Shown one piece after another: positions 9,316-21,167 of a stretch of DNA of 64,000 nt. The notes beneath the pieces are model-generated. The model worked only from the letters and a program-made list of their open reading frames with translations. It was not told where the DNA came from and made no database searches. Source of the stretch: Boswellia sacra (taxonomy: Eukaryota > Streptophyta > Magnoliopsida > Sapindales > Burseraceae); the NCBI GenBank assembly GCA_013180625.2, contig SNVD02015041.1, positions 33,293-97,292 on the forward strand, read 5' to 3'. Both the position numbers and the translations under genes were made by a program. Numbering within the stretch: the first letter of the stretch is position 1; each line of letters starts with the position of its first letter.

Positions 9316-10715
9316 TGATGCGTTCGAAACTAGCAAGTATACTAGTCGCACAAGTAATAAAGTGATAAGTAAGATATCGTTCCCACGAGGATTGATTCTA
9401 ATTGAATTTGTATTTTCCAGCAACAATAAACTAAATGGGGGGTTTTGTTGAATGATTAACTAAATGAAATAAATGCAAATAAGAATAACAAAACAAAGTT
9501 AATTGGAATGAAAATCAATGAGAGAAATCTGGTTAAGGGATCCTTCTCTACCACAAGATATGGATTTGCGAATTAACATAGAATTGTCATCCAATTACAG
9601 CATTGAAGTTATCAACCGTAGATAACAACAAGCTCTGTTATCCCAATCTTTCCTTACTTTGTTGTTAAATAAAACAAGCTCTTTATTTAATCTCTATCCA
9701 TTAAACAACCTAGAACAAGCTCTCTGAGTTTAATTCAATGGAGCATTACGATAAGAAAGATAGGTTGATCTAAGCAATAACACACAAGCTCGGATTATTT
9801 AACCTAGGTTGTATTTTCCAATTGCAATCTCTGATCACAATTTTGCTACTAATGATTAGAAATTCAAGACAATTACGGATCAAGATTTCTAATCTAGCAA
9901 TAGACAACAACCAGATTATATTCAGTTGGCCACCCAAATACAATCAGCAAGCAATCATAAGCATTAGATATGGGAAAATACAAGCAACTTCAATTAGAGA
10001 ATTGGATAACAATTTCTTACACAATCAACTCACAAAAAAAACCATATCAAGGGCTTTGAAATCACCCTCAAACAATTCAGATTAGTTACACATATTCAAA
10101 ACGTACAATAAATACAACATGGAGACATTCCAGAAAATGAAAGGGAAAGGAAGAAAATTAGCAAATCCTTTGCAAATCTGCTTAGATTTGTAGTTCTTCC
10201 TCTTTCCAAGCTTTCTTTCTCCTTCAAGAACTCCAAAAGATGAGAGAATTGCAGAGCTGCAGCCTCCAAGTCGTTTCCCCCCCTTCAAGTTATCAAAATA
10301 AAGCCCTAAAATGTGTTTAAATACTCTGCTACAGTAACCTGCTACAGTATCCCGTATTATACATGCTACAGTGATTTGTGGAATTACATTTCTATACTGC
10401 TCACACTGTTTTGATTACAACTTTTGGTACACTGAATGGATTTATAAACCGTAAATTTCTCCAGAAAATAGACTTCGAGAGCTTTCCAACGGTATATAAT
10501 ATGTCATCGGGTTCATTGTATATCAATACAATTAAATCCGAGAAGATGGTTGACTAGCAGAGGTGAAAATGAAGGGTTTTACTCCATTTTTGTGCAAGTT
10601 GCTCCAAAACTCCTACAAACATCAAAACCACACAAAACCATAAAAATACCAAGGAATATAGCAAAGAAACATAGACAAATTCATATGAAAGTAATACATA
10701 AATAGACACCTATCA
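9316..10715 (-). repeat. 5' LTR of the Athila-like element
   Basis: 1400 bp, direct repeat of 1826-3236, TG...CA ends, followed by the TSD GAAGG at 10716-10720. Confidence 0.9.
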
Positions 10716-10960
10716 GAAGGCTACTTTCTTTTGTTTCATTGTTCCATATGTAATTATGACTTATAACTTCATGACATAAGTCTTGTAGAAAAATGTCACA
10801 AGGGTCGTTATCTTGGCTTGTAGAATTATCATTGTTTGGAAAAAAGTATGTTCTAAGAAAAAGTCTCTAAAAGATATCTTGTAGCTTAAGAGGTACCCAA
10901 CCCTCTTTAATATAAATAAAAGCTTTGGCTTCTCTTAGAGAAATGGACGAAACCACTTTG
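10716..10960 (+). promoter_or_regulatory. Caulimovirid promoter-like region
   Basis: Once the Athila-like element and one TSD are removed, this follows directly from the caulimovirid remnant at 1-1825. It has TGACATAAG (10771-10779) resembling an as-1/ocs-type element, TGTCACAAGGG, and a TATA box TATAAATA at 10911-10918 preceded by CCAACCCTCTT. The arrangement recalls the full-length-RNA promoter that lies after the last ORF in Caulimoviridae. Activity cannot be judged. Confidence 0.45.
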
Positions 10961-12400
10961 AAAATTTTCTATTATCTTTTAGTTCTCTCTCTATCTATAA
11001 CTCAACCCAAACCTAACTCTTTGCTGTGAATTTGGCCTTATTTTGAACCTATTCTTTGAGCCACAAGAGTTTCTTTTGTGATGCACTACTGCCAAAAGGG
11101 CTTAAAATTACGCAATTACTAGGAAATTTTGGGTTCAAAGTTTGGTTTCTTTATTTTTTTTTTTAATGTTAGGTTCAAGAAAGTCCAAAAAATCGACCAA
11201 AAATTTAAAAAGATTCCAACCTAGACTTTTTCTGAACACAAGTAATGTAGTGTTGCCAAGAAAATGTATTTATAATTTTCCACAGCTGGTGCATGATGAA
11301 TGGAGCCACAACCATTTAACTATTCGCAAATTGCTTTTCCTTTTGCTGATATTTTCTAACTGGCTAGCTTTCCTTTGTTTTCTTTTCAGTGTCTAACTTC
11401 TTGCGTTGCTCATCTTTTGTATGCCTAACATGTCTTGAAAAATTTTTGTCCCCAATATGAATCTTAAAATCAAATTTTATAATATTAATAATTAGATAAA
11501 GCAGATTAATTAAGTGATTTTAATAAATGGTCTCAACCCATTATTATATTTGTGACATATAGAATGATCATAATAGAAAAAAAATTCAATACCTCTTAAT
11601 AAAATCTAAGCTTGAATCATATAGCTTATGAGAGGTCAATAAAAGGTTTTCTAGTTACACCTTTTGAGTGATTACTTCTCTTTGCAAAAAAGCAAGGCAT
11701 TTTGTTTTTGAGTGAAAATAAAAAAGAAGGGGGATATGATAACCACAGCTTTAATGTACTTAAATTTAAACCTAGGAAGTTGGGTCCCCAAATTTTCCTC
11801 TTGCATAATGTTTATAGTCAGTCAGGAGACTCAAGACCACATATAAAAAGCACATTCAAGTGTGTAACACTAATGGTGAGGAGTTTCTCATAAAGTGCTT
11901 AAAAATGAAGAGGAGTTTCTTAGAAAGTCATTAGACATGAATAATCAACAGCTTACTAATAATCAACACTAGGATATGCTCAGTTTAAGCTTGTCTGCTG
12001 AGACTAAAACTTCTCGAAAGATGACAATAAATCCCTCTTATTTGAAATAATACCCATATGCCAACACATTAACTTCACTCCATGTGAAATCATCTCCTAC
12101 ATTCAATGGATAAACTTAAGTTAGTGTAAGAGTTCAGTAGTTGGTTGGCGACTAAGTAAAAGCCCCAATCAACTTTGTCTTATCTCATGTTGGATGACTG
12201 GTAATCAAATGGCTACCAATCATGCAAAGTTGTTACAGAAGTATGATGCGTAGTCACAAAAGATTAAAGAACTACGTTATGAGGTGCACGGCCTTCGCAT
12301 TGCTTTGAAAGATCAACAAGTACTAGTCTCAATTTTTGCTTTCCATATTGCTTAATTGACACATATATTAATGTGTATATGGATGGATGAGATAAACTGT
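10961..12400. other. No recognised gene
   Basis: AT-rich with short ORFs only. It may include the leader and further parts of the caulimovirid, but no motif supports this. Confidence 0.4.
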
Positions 12401-12682
12401 CTAGTACAAAAACTTGAAGTGCTCTTCACTTATGATGTGAATAGGCCTATTACATTCGATAATTGAGTGTATGTGTGGAGCACTCAAGCTTATCTTCAAT
12501 CGATGGCCATCTAAAATAAGTTTAGAATATGCGAATGACACAAAGTCTTTGAAAGACATCTCTCTTGGCATCAACAATGTCCTTGTATCTCCATCCAAAT
12601 AAATATAACTACCATTCGTCTGCATCTTCAAAGTGCCATCATAAAAGAGCACAAATCCAATAGAATCTATCTGTTCATTCAA
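12401..12682 (-). pseudogene. Possible MULE transposase N-terminal domain fragment
   Basis: A 93-codon open stretch with SYIYLDGDTRTLLMPREMSF, then FVSFAYSKLILDGHRLKISL. This recalls the PB1-like N-terminal domain of plant MuDR-type transposases, where a gly/asp turn is followed by a beta strand, a helix, and a hydrophobic strand before the zinc-finger region. No DDE domain or SWIM finger is found nearby, so it would be a detached fragment. I rely on pattern similarity only. Confidence 0.4.
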
Positions 12683-13176
12683 ACATGTGTAGAAATTAGT
12701 GAAAAGACATTAAAAACCAAAAAATTAAACAAGGTTTGTAATAGCTTGAAAACAATAATTTTATGAAATAGTTTGATAGTTTTACATTGTCTTTGTCAAG
12801 CTATCGACATGAAGTTTGACAAAAGTTTGACAATTTGGCAATCGTAGACTAACAATTCAACAAAAGTTCAAAAAGGATTCGACAATTTGATGACTGTTCG
12901 ATGATAGTTCTATAGGTCAACTATTTATCCATCTAACTATTGAACTTCTGTCAAATCACCAAATTTTTAGAAATCCATAGATAAGTTCGACTTTCAATGT
13001 AGAAAGCACAATTTTCACATAACAAATTAATAAATTTCTCACTCTTTTGTGTATTCAGCATTTATTGTCTAGTTATACTTATTTTTTTCAAAATGATATG
13101 TTAAAATCATGGTAAAAAACGTAAGAACAATGTTATAGAGATGAATTACCTTTTAACCCGATTGAACTTCCTTCCT

Positions 13177-15318
13177 GAAGGAACCAAAAATTGCTCTACA
13201 AACTAGAGTTGAATCAACAGCTTTTCTCAACTACATGACTCAATAATGGCCCAGCAAGTTTAATCTCACATCTTGACAACGTTCCCCAAGAGAGGTGGGG
13301 TGGGTACCTGCAAGGGCACTCTAATGCCAAAGTTAGGTTCCTAAAGTGGATCAAATAATCAAAGTACAGTGAACAACAAATAATCAATAGGAATCAATCA
13401 TGCCAGAGATTGTAAACAATCAAAAAAATTAAGAAAGAAGAAGATGAATAGAAATGTGAAAGGGGAGAGCTCTCCTAGCCTAACTTTTTGTGTGTATTAG
13501 TTTGTGTAATCTGAATAATTTGAGAGGTTGTATCTTCCTTCTTCTTTACATGGCCATCCTCAAGCTCCACACCCACCCCAACCCACCCCCGCCCCAACCA
13601 CCTCTTGTCATTGCTGCCTATTTTAGGCTGCCTCTCATCATTTTTCTTTCCACTTTTGGGATCTTTCCTTGTTAAAGCGCTACCTCCATCATCCACTCAT
13701 GCTTTCCAACCCCCAATCCTTCTTGCATTCACTGTGCAAAGCTCTTCCTTCTCATTCCTTGCCAGCTTTTCTAGATTACCTCCTGGTTTTTTTTTTTTAG
13801 GGGAAATATCATGGGGCAACCCCACCTTTTGGCAAAAATTTCATGTAAAAGCAATTTTTGTCACTTTGTATTAGCGTATACCCCTACCTTATGAAAAAGT
13901 CATCATAGACCACCATTCTGTTAATCTTTTCCTTAAAAGGTTGTAAATATGTTGAAAGAAAAGGGTTATAATGATCAACATCATTCATTAAAATTTAAGA
14001 AATATGTCAGGGTTAGAACTCGAACCTAGGACTTAAAAAACACTAAAAATGCACTCAACCACTGAGCCAAAAGAACTATTTAACATTAAACGAACAAAAA
14101 ATCTTTTTAATCAAAATGGAGCTTCTTTTTCTTCTATGCAACACAGTAGTAGGCTAGCCTCTGATTCACCTTTACAAACCTCTAACAACCTGAGCATTCA
14201 AATTAGCCTCAAAAAACATGTTATTCCTACAATTCTCGTCAACATCTTTGAAACCAAACAGCAAGCTCAAGCTTGCCGGGGAGGGATCCAGACTCAAACC
14301 CATATTCAAATCTGTCATGTTAGAGAGGAAAATAGGCTGCCAACAACTATGCGGTAGTCTGGGAGAAATCTGAGTCACCGACAGATCACTGTGAGCCTAA
14401 TATTCCTCTTACATGTCCAAATCTACATTGAGCACTTGACTATATAATAAGCTTCTTCCTAATATTCCAAGTTTATTTATCTAGATAAGCTTATTTTTTT
14501 AATAATTTTTAGAAGAAAAGTTCAGTGAATTAGAAGAAATTAATAAAGTCAAGAATTGAAGTTTGAACTAGCTTTGGTAGCATATGGGTGGCAGCTACTA
14601 GTGTTGGAGCTAAGTTGATGGATGAAGGCAATGATTGGTTGAGGAGAAATCGGTGAGACAGTGATGGTGGGATCACGTTTATTTTTTTAAGTTTAATTCC
14701 TTAAAATTTGTAATGTATAAATAGCACATACTTTATATATTTATGAAGTTAAATAAGAAGTTGGTGTAGTGGTAAGGGTGAAAGTATTTTCATAATAGCA
14801 AGGGTTTGAATCATGTCAACATTTATAAGTTTTAAAAAAATTTTAGGGGTATTTTGGTAATTAAGTCAAAATGGATGAAAAATTGACATCATCTAATGAA
14901 AATTTAAACATAAAAGTGGTATAGGATTGCCTTTTCATAAGGTAAGGGTACACGCTAATACAAACTCGAAAAAATTGCTTTTAAATGAAATTTCGCCAAA
15001 GGATAGGGATTCTTTGTGATATTTCCCCATTTTTTTTCTCTCTTTCATCCGTAGGAATTTGAATTTCTTCTTTTCCTTCTTTTCACCCCACGTGAGTTCT
15101 TCAGCCACCTCATTAATTATCCTGGATTTTGTCTCCTTTATTTTTCTTTTAAATTAATTTTTTTCTTTTCCTTATAAAGTGAACAAGTAAGAGGCTAGAC
15201 AACTAAAACTAGAAATGGAGTTGGTCTGGATCAAGCTAGCCTCCTAAAAAGCCCATACATTGGCTTGTGATGGGTCACTTCTTAATTTCATGCTGGCTTG
15301 GGCCTAAAGGAAAAATAT
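13177..15318 (+). repeat. Dispersed repeat, copy 1 (interrupted)
   Basis: 13177-13799 and 15029-15318 match 29164-29744 and 53537-53828 in order and orientation. Shared landmarks are GGAACCAAAAATTGCTC, CATGACTCAATAATAG/GGCC, TAATGCCAAAGT, TCTAGATTACCT, CCCACGTGAG and GATGGGTCACTTCTTAAT. Copy 1 holds a 1.2-kb TIR element; copy 2 holds the CACTA element. The repeat family itself is unidentified. Short ORFs in it (13475-13874) are not conserved as proteins. Confidence 0.75.
13800..15028. mobile_element. 1.23-kb TIR element with tRNA-like boxes in both arms
   Basis: Begins GGGGAAATATCA and ends with its complement. The first ~115 bp of each end form an imperfect inverted repeat (shared AAAAGCAATTTTT, TTTGTATTAGCGT, TACCTTATGAAAA). 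Interior to these, tRNA-like A and B boxes lie on the minus strand at 14069-14016 and on the plus strand at 14761-14812. It has no ORF of its own. A TSD cannot be read because both flanks are T runs. Its absence from the other copy of the surrounding repeat supports insertion. The superfamily is uncertain (Mutator-like MITE or fold-back element). Confidence 0.65.
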
Positions 15319-15916
15319 CTGTCCTTTATTTGCCCTCATTTGCATAAGGGCCAAAGTCAAAATATGTTGGGCCTCTTGGAAAATATTATCTCTTGCCCAA
15401 GCATATCCTTTTTTTGACCCATGCTTTTTTCTCCACTCATTTCCTCAGTGATCTACGGTAGTTCTCTGGATTAGAAACCCTCTATATGTCTTTCCATTTC
15501 TGCCCTGGAGTAAGTTATTAATTTTTTAGTTATTGCCCATTTTTTCTAGCAGTGTATGTTCATTCTCTATGTGTAACCGCCCTCGTTCTTTTCAAGTCAC
15601 CTCAAGCCTCATCTACAACGCCTAGAAAAGGCTATCTCATTCCTTTTCTTTTCTATTTAAGTTTCTTAATTGCTCAAAGTAATCTCACATTCCATTGCTA
15701 GTTTCTAATCGTCTTGCCCTCAACATATATCTTTCTGATCTCCCTTTCACTTTGGCAAGTTTCACTGTTCTCGCCATCAACCCCTATTCTTCAAATCCTT
15801 AATGCTTTCCAAGAAACATCCAATTAGCCAACTCTCCTTTCATGATTTTTGTCATATGTTACAAGTTTGCCTAGAAGGAAGAGATAAAAGAAGCGATTGG
15901 TTTACCATGGGCTCCC
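15319..15916. other. No recognised gene
   Basis: Unassigned pyrimidine-rich sequence between the dispersed repeat and the copia LTR. Confidence 0.4.
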
Positions 15917-16467
15917 TGTTGGAGTTTTGGCTCTTTAGCCATTTGTATGTGTGTGCAAGGATCCCACATGGAGTGGGAGTCATTGTGTTGGAGAGGTTTG
16001 GGCTTATAAATTAAAGCCAAGTCTTCTCATTTAAGTGTCTAATTTGAAATATTCTTCACCCCCCATATTTGTAAGGTCTCGCCAAAAGACCTTATAGTTT
16101 AAGGGCCTTTTCATTAAGGACCTTAAAGTTTGTAATATTTTTTCCCCATTATTTTTGGGTATTTGTATTATTACTCAACAGTTGGGCCTAACTATTTGGG
16201 TAATTACAATTTGGCCCATTAGTTGTGGTATTTGTATTGTGACCTAAAATTTTGTAATTCTCTTCGAAGATAGCGAAAGGTTTCTTCAACGACGCCCAAG
16301 GACGTAGGTAACAATACTGAACCTCGTTAAATTTTGGTGTTCTTTCTAATTTCTGCATTGTTGATTGATTGGTTGCCTTCTTTAGTTGCTATTATATTCA
16401 ATTTCTGGCATAGTTTGTGGTCGTGCATTTGGTTATTTTGATGGTATCACTTTTGCATTGCACAACA
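15917..16467 (+). repeat. 5' LTR of the copia element
   Basis: 551 bp, TG...CA, matching 20599-21167. It contains CTTATAAATTAAAGCC, a likely TATA box at about 16003-16012. Confidence 0.85.
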
Positions 16468-16469
16468 AT

Positions 16470-16481
16470 TGGTATCAGAGC
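16470..16481 (+). other. Primer-binding site, tRNA-iMet type
   Basis: TGGTATCAGAGC two bases after the 5' LTR. Confidence 0.9.
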
Positions 16482-16633
16482 CTAAGGTTTTGGGTAGTGA
16501 GTGGCTATTTCATTGAAGCACTTACTACTATTCTGGGCTATTGAATTTGGATTGCTAGTTATTGAATATAATAGTTTGTTTGGAGCTTGGTTATTGGTGA
16601 TTTATGTATCAAGCTTATTTGTGAGAAACAGTG

Positions 16634-17300
16634 ATGGCATCATCGTCAACTATACCGAAATAGTTTCGGCTTATGGCAGAGTGAGGTGTTGGCCAGGTTG
16701 TATCAGCAAGATTTGGATAATGTTCTAGAAGAAACAAAACCAGAAGATATCAGTCCAAGAGATTGGGACAGACTGAATATAAAAGCTTGTAGGTTGATTC
16801 GCTCTTGCTTGTGTAAAGAACAGAAGTATCCGTTCACAAAAGAGACATCTGCAAGCAAACTGTGGAAGGTGCTGGAAAACAAATATATGAAGAAAATCAA
16901 TGAGAATCAGCTGTATCTACTGATTTGTTAAACTTAGATGAAACCTTCAAAGATGAACGTAAGGCTATGCTATTGATTGGCTTATTTCTAGATGAATTAG
17001 ATCATTTGTGCATTACTCTTATCCATGAGAAAGATAAACTGTCTTTTGAAAAAATTTGTTCTGCTTTGTTGGATTATGAAATTCGTAAGAAAGACCAAAG
17101 AGAACATAGGGATGAGTTAGTAGATGCATTGACAGTGAGAGGGCGTAGTCAAAGTAGGAAATCGGGAAAAAGGAGAAAAACTTGGTTGAGGGGTAGATTA
17201 GGAAAAGATGAGTATGCCTTTTGTCGTGAGAAAAGGCATCGGAAGAAAGATTGTCCAAGGTTGAAAAAGAAAGATAAGAGCAAGGCTGTTTCTGATGCAT
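16634..17300 (+). pseudogene. copia gag remnant
   Basis: Gag N-terminal sequence (LYQQDLDN, then KEQKYPFTKETSASKLWKVL) appears at 16686-16931, and a shifted frame continues from 16925. The nucleocapsid zinc knuckle reads YAFCREKRHRKKDC: the first cysteine of CX2CX4HX4C is tyrosine, so zinc and RNA binding would be impaired. Basic residues flank it. A frameshift lies near 16925. Confidence 0.75.
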
Positions 17301-18688
17301 GTGTTATTGAGCGTGTGGATGATAATGATTCAGATATATGTCTAGTTGGTCACCCATCCACTTTTGGTTCTGATGAGTGGATTATGGATTCGGGTTGTAT
17401 TTATCATATGTGTCCACATAGAGAATGGTTTTTTCAGTTTGAAGAGCTTGATGGTGGAATTATGTATATAGGCAATAATGATATTTGCCGTACTGCTGGG
17501 ATAGGTTCAATTCGATTGAGGAATCATGATAGACTAACTAGAGTTTTGACAGATGTTCGGTATATACTGAAGTTGAAAAAGAATCTCATCTGTTTGGGAG
17601 CCTTGGAATCTAAAGGCTGTGTGGTATCTATTCGAGATGGTATTCTAAGGGTCACTTCAAGCGCTTTTGTTGTATTGAAAAGCACTAGGAGGAACAACTT
17701 GTATTACTATAATGGTAGTACGGTTATTGGATCATCGGCTATGGTTTCTGATTATGATATAGATTTAGAGATCACTAGACTGTGGCTTATGTGTTTAGGA
17801 CATGCAGGTGAGAAAGCCTTATTCAGTTTGGTGAAATGAGGCTTATTGAAAGGTGCAAAGACTTGTAAGCTGGATTTTTGCTAGCTTTGTGTTCTAGGAA
17901 AGCAGAAGAGGGTGAAATTCGTCACCGTTATTCATAATACCAAGGGTATTCTTGAATATGTTTACTCAAATGTGTGGGGACCTACCAAAACCGCATCTAT
18001 AGGAGGTAGGCACTATTTTGTCACTTTTGTTAATGACTTTTCCATAAGAACTTGGGTGTACTGTTTGAAATCAAAAGATGATGTACTTAGTGCTTTCCTT
18101 AAGTGGAAAAAGATGATTGAGACACAAACTGGCAAGAAGATCAAGCATCTTAGAACAGATAATGGTGGTGAGTATTACAATGATCAGTTTTCAAAATTAT
18201 GTCAAGATGAAGGTGTTGTACGTCATTTCACTGTTAGAGGTACACCACAATAGAATGGGATGGCAGAATGCATGAACCGGACATTACTGGAGAAAGTTTG
18301 GTGTATGTTGTCCAATGCTGGGTTGGGCAAGAAATTTTGGGTTGAGGTTGTGACTTATACGTGTTATGCATGTCATCTCATTAATTGTCTACCTTTAACT
18401 GCTATTGGTGATAGAACTCCATTAGAGGTATGGTCTGGACAACTTGTTTCCGATTATGATTCTTTACATGTTTTTGGTTCCACTACATATTATCTTGTGA
18501 AAGAATCTAAGCTGGATCCTAGAGCCAAGAAAGTGATTTTCTTGGGGTTTGCTTCAGGAGTAAAAGGATATCGTCTTTGGTGTCCTAGTTCGAGGAAGAT
18601 TGTATCCAGCCGAGATGTGACATTTGATGAGTCTTCAATGTTGAAGAAATTAGAAAACCAGACAAAGGTGAATGGTACTCCACAATAG
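17301..18688 (+). pseudogene. copia protease and integrase remnant
   Basis: The protease site is intact as WIMDSGCIYHMCP (near 17379). The GAG-pre-integrase segment LWLMCLGHAGEKAL is followed by a stop at 17837. The integrase core has SNVWGPT where the first catalytic Asp is normally found (Asp to Asn), LRTDNGGEY with the second Asp, and NGMAECMNRT with the Glu, preceded by a TAG at 18251-18253. The C-terminal part (LHVFGSTTYY, FLGFASGVKGYRLWCP) is well preserved. Two stops and the Asp change show long decay. Confidence 0.8.
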
Positions 18689-20450
18689 GTGGACATACTC
18701 AACAGCAGATGGAGTTTGAAACGACAACATTGAACCCAGTTAGATCCGTTAAGACAGATGATGGTACTCCTATGACATAGGAGGATTTAGGAGATGATGG
18801 AGAGGGCTCTACTTAGGAACCTCAACAGCAACAAGAATCTATTGTAATTAATAGACCAATAAGCGAGATTCACAAACCTGCTCGATTTGCTGATATGGTG
18901 GCCTATGCACTTCCAATTGTAGATGATGGTATTCTTTCCACTTATAAAAATGTAGTTAGATGTTCTGAAGTTGATCAATGGAAGATAGCTATGAGCAAAG
19001 AGATGCAGTCTCTTCAGAAGAATGAAACTTGGGAGCTAACTCAACTAGTAAAAAGGTAATTGGGTGCAAATGGGTATTTACAAAGAAATATGGATTTCCT
19101 GACAAGAATGACATCCGCTACAAGGAAATGTTAGTAGCTAAAGGCTACGCTCAGAGGGAAGGAATTGACTATAATGAGGTATTTTCTCCGGTTGTGAAAC
19201 ATTCTTCCATTAGAATTTTGTTGGCCTTGGTAGCTTAGATGAATATGGAACTAGTTCAACTTGATACAAAAACTAGATTTTTACATGGTGACTTGGAAGA
19301 GGAAATCTATATGACTAAACCAGAAGGATTCAAAGTTACTGGTAAGGAAAATTTGGTGTGCAAACTGAAAAGATCTCTTTATGGTTTGAAGCAATATTTG
19401 AGGCAGTGGTACAAGCGATTTGATCGATTTATGATGGGTCAGAGGTACAAAAGAAGTAAATTTGATAATTGTGTGTATTTTTGGAGGCTACGTGATAGTT
19501 CTTTCATTTATCTACTCTTGTATGTTGATGATATGTTGATAGCTTTGACGAATGTCGAAGAAATTGCAAAGTTAAAGACTCAGTTGAATCGAGAGTTTGA
19601 GATGAAAGATTTGGGTGAAGCTAAGAAGATACTAGGTATGGAGATTAACAGAGATAGAGGGAGAAGCACGATTTGTTTGACTCAAAAGCAGTATCTGAAG
19701 AAGGTATTACAGCAGTTTGGCATTACAAAGTAGTCAAAACTTGTAAGTACCCCACTTGCTCCTCATATGAAGCTTAGTGCATCTTTATCTCCTAGTACAG
19801 ATGAGGAACAAGAGTATATGTCTCGAGTTCCATAAGCTAATATAGTTGGTAGCCTGATGTATGCTATGGTGTGTACAAGACCCGACATTTCACATGCAGT
19901 TGGAGTTGTGAGCAGGTACATGCATGATCTTGGTAAAGGACAGTGGCAAGCAATGAAATAGATTCTACAGTATTTGCTGAAAACCGTAGATATTGGCTTA
20001 GTCTTTGAGAGGGATAAAAAGTGTGATCAGTATTCTATTGGTTATGTTGATTCAGATTATGCTGGTGATTTGGATAAATGTCGGTCGACAACCGGTTATG
20101 TGTTTACTCTTGCAAAAGTACCAGTGAGTTGGAAGTGTACTTTACAGTCTATAGTGGTTTTGTCTACTACAGAGGCAGAGTATATGGCAATTATAGAGGC
20201 TGTAAAAGAAGCTATTTGGTTACAGGAATTATTGGATGAATTGAGAATTGGGTAGAAGAAGATCACTCTTTATTTTGACAGTTAGAGTGCTATTCACTTA
20301 GCGAAGAATCTAGTGTTCTATATTCGTACGAAGCATATTGATGTTCGGTATCATTTTGTGCGGGAGATAATTGATGAGGGAAGAATCTTACTTTAGAAGA
20401 TTGGGACCACCAGAATCCTACGGATATGTTGACTAAGGTTGTGACAGCGA
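18689..20450 (+). pseudogene. copia reverse transcriptase and RNase H remnant
   Basis: RT motifs are present in order: [38 protein letters not shown] and the catalytic YVDDM (near 19521). RNase H has YAGDLDKCRSTTGYV, VLSTTEAEYMA and TKHIDVRYHFVREI. Stops occur at about 19056-19061 (with a frameshift), 19236, 19731, 19833 and 20254, and within the tail. Order and spacing are normal. Confidence 0.8.
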
Positions 20451-20598
20451 TCAAGTTCAGTCATTGTTTGGACTTGATCAACATTGTACGAGTTTGATCG
20501 CGCCATTAGGCGCATTTGGAGGCGTTGTAGCTTTGATAGAGAATATAGGAAAAAGAAAAGTCTTGTGGTGGATTGGCTAAATCGCCAAAATAGAGAAT

Positions 20599-21167
20599 TG
20601 TTGGAGTTTTAGCTCTTTAACCATTTGTATATGTGTGCAAGGATCCCACATGGAGTAAGAGTCATTGTGTTGGAGAGGATTGGGCTTATAAATTAAAGCC
20701 AAGTCTTCTTATTTAAGTCTCTCATTTGAAATATTCTTCACCTCCCATATTTTTAAGGTCTCACTAAAAGACCTCATAGTTTAAGGGTCTTTTCATTAAG
20801 GACCTTAAAGTTTGTAATATTTGTTTTTCCTCCTTTATTTTTAGGTATTTTAATATTACACAATTGTTTGAATAATTACCGTTTGACCCAACTATTCAGA
20901 TAATTACAGTTTGGCCCAATAGTTGTGGTATTTGTATTGTGACCTAAAAGTTTGTAATTCTCTTTGAAGATACTGAAAGGTTTCTTCAATGGCACCCGAG
21001 GACATAAGTAACAATACTGAACCTCGTTAAATCTTGGTGTTCTTTCTATTTCTACATTGTTGGTTGATTGGTTACCTTCTTTAGTTACTATTATATTCAA
21101 TTATCTGGCATAGTTTATGGTTGTGCAGTTGGTTGTTCTGATGGTATCGCTTTCGCATTGCGTAACA
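20599..21167 (+). repeat. 3' LTR of the copia element
   Basis: 569 bp, copy of 15917-16467. The preceding purine tract (about 20588-20598) is weak. Confidence 0.85.

Larger units (their letters stand above)
1826..10715 (-). mobile_element. Athila-like Ty3/gypsy LTR retrotransposon, pol-deleted
   Basis: An 8.89-kb element on the minus strand with two LTRs of about 1.4 kb (TG...CA) and a 5-bp TSD. A primer-binding site complementary to plant tRNA-Asp lies 6 bp inside the right-hand LTR, and a polypurine tract abuts the left-hand LTR, so the sense direction runs from 10715 down to 1826. Reading in sense it has gag, a protease-region remnant and a stub of the RT N-terminus, after which the rest of pol is missing. 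A long spacer of about 4.2 kb follows. It contains a viral-like ORF remnant (6682-7047), a 67-bp tandem repeat and a LOG pseudogene (5218-5875). The LTRs are still very similar, which suggests recent insertion; I did not count differences. The element could only move with enzymes supplied in trans. Confidence 0.9.
15917..21167 (+). mobile_element. Degenerate Ty1/copia (Tnt1/Tork-like) retrotransposon
   Basis: 5.25 kb, LTRs 15917-16467 and 20599-21167 (both begin TGTTGGAGTTTT, both end AACA), and a tRNA-iMet PBS. The gag, protease, integrase, RT, RNase H order is that of copia. Flanking pentamers are CTCCC (15912-15916) and TTCCC (21168-21172), a TSD with one later change. Many stops and frameshifts make it inactive. 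LTR divergence is visibly greater than in the Athila-like element. Confidence 0.9.

Noticed and set aside
14003..14815. Two tRNA genes
   Set aside because: Only A and B boxes are recognisable; no acceptor or anticodon stems could be formed by eye, and the pair sits symmetrically inside an inverted-repeat element.
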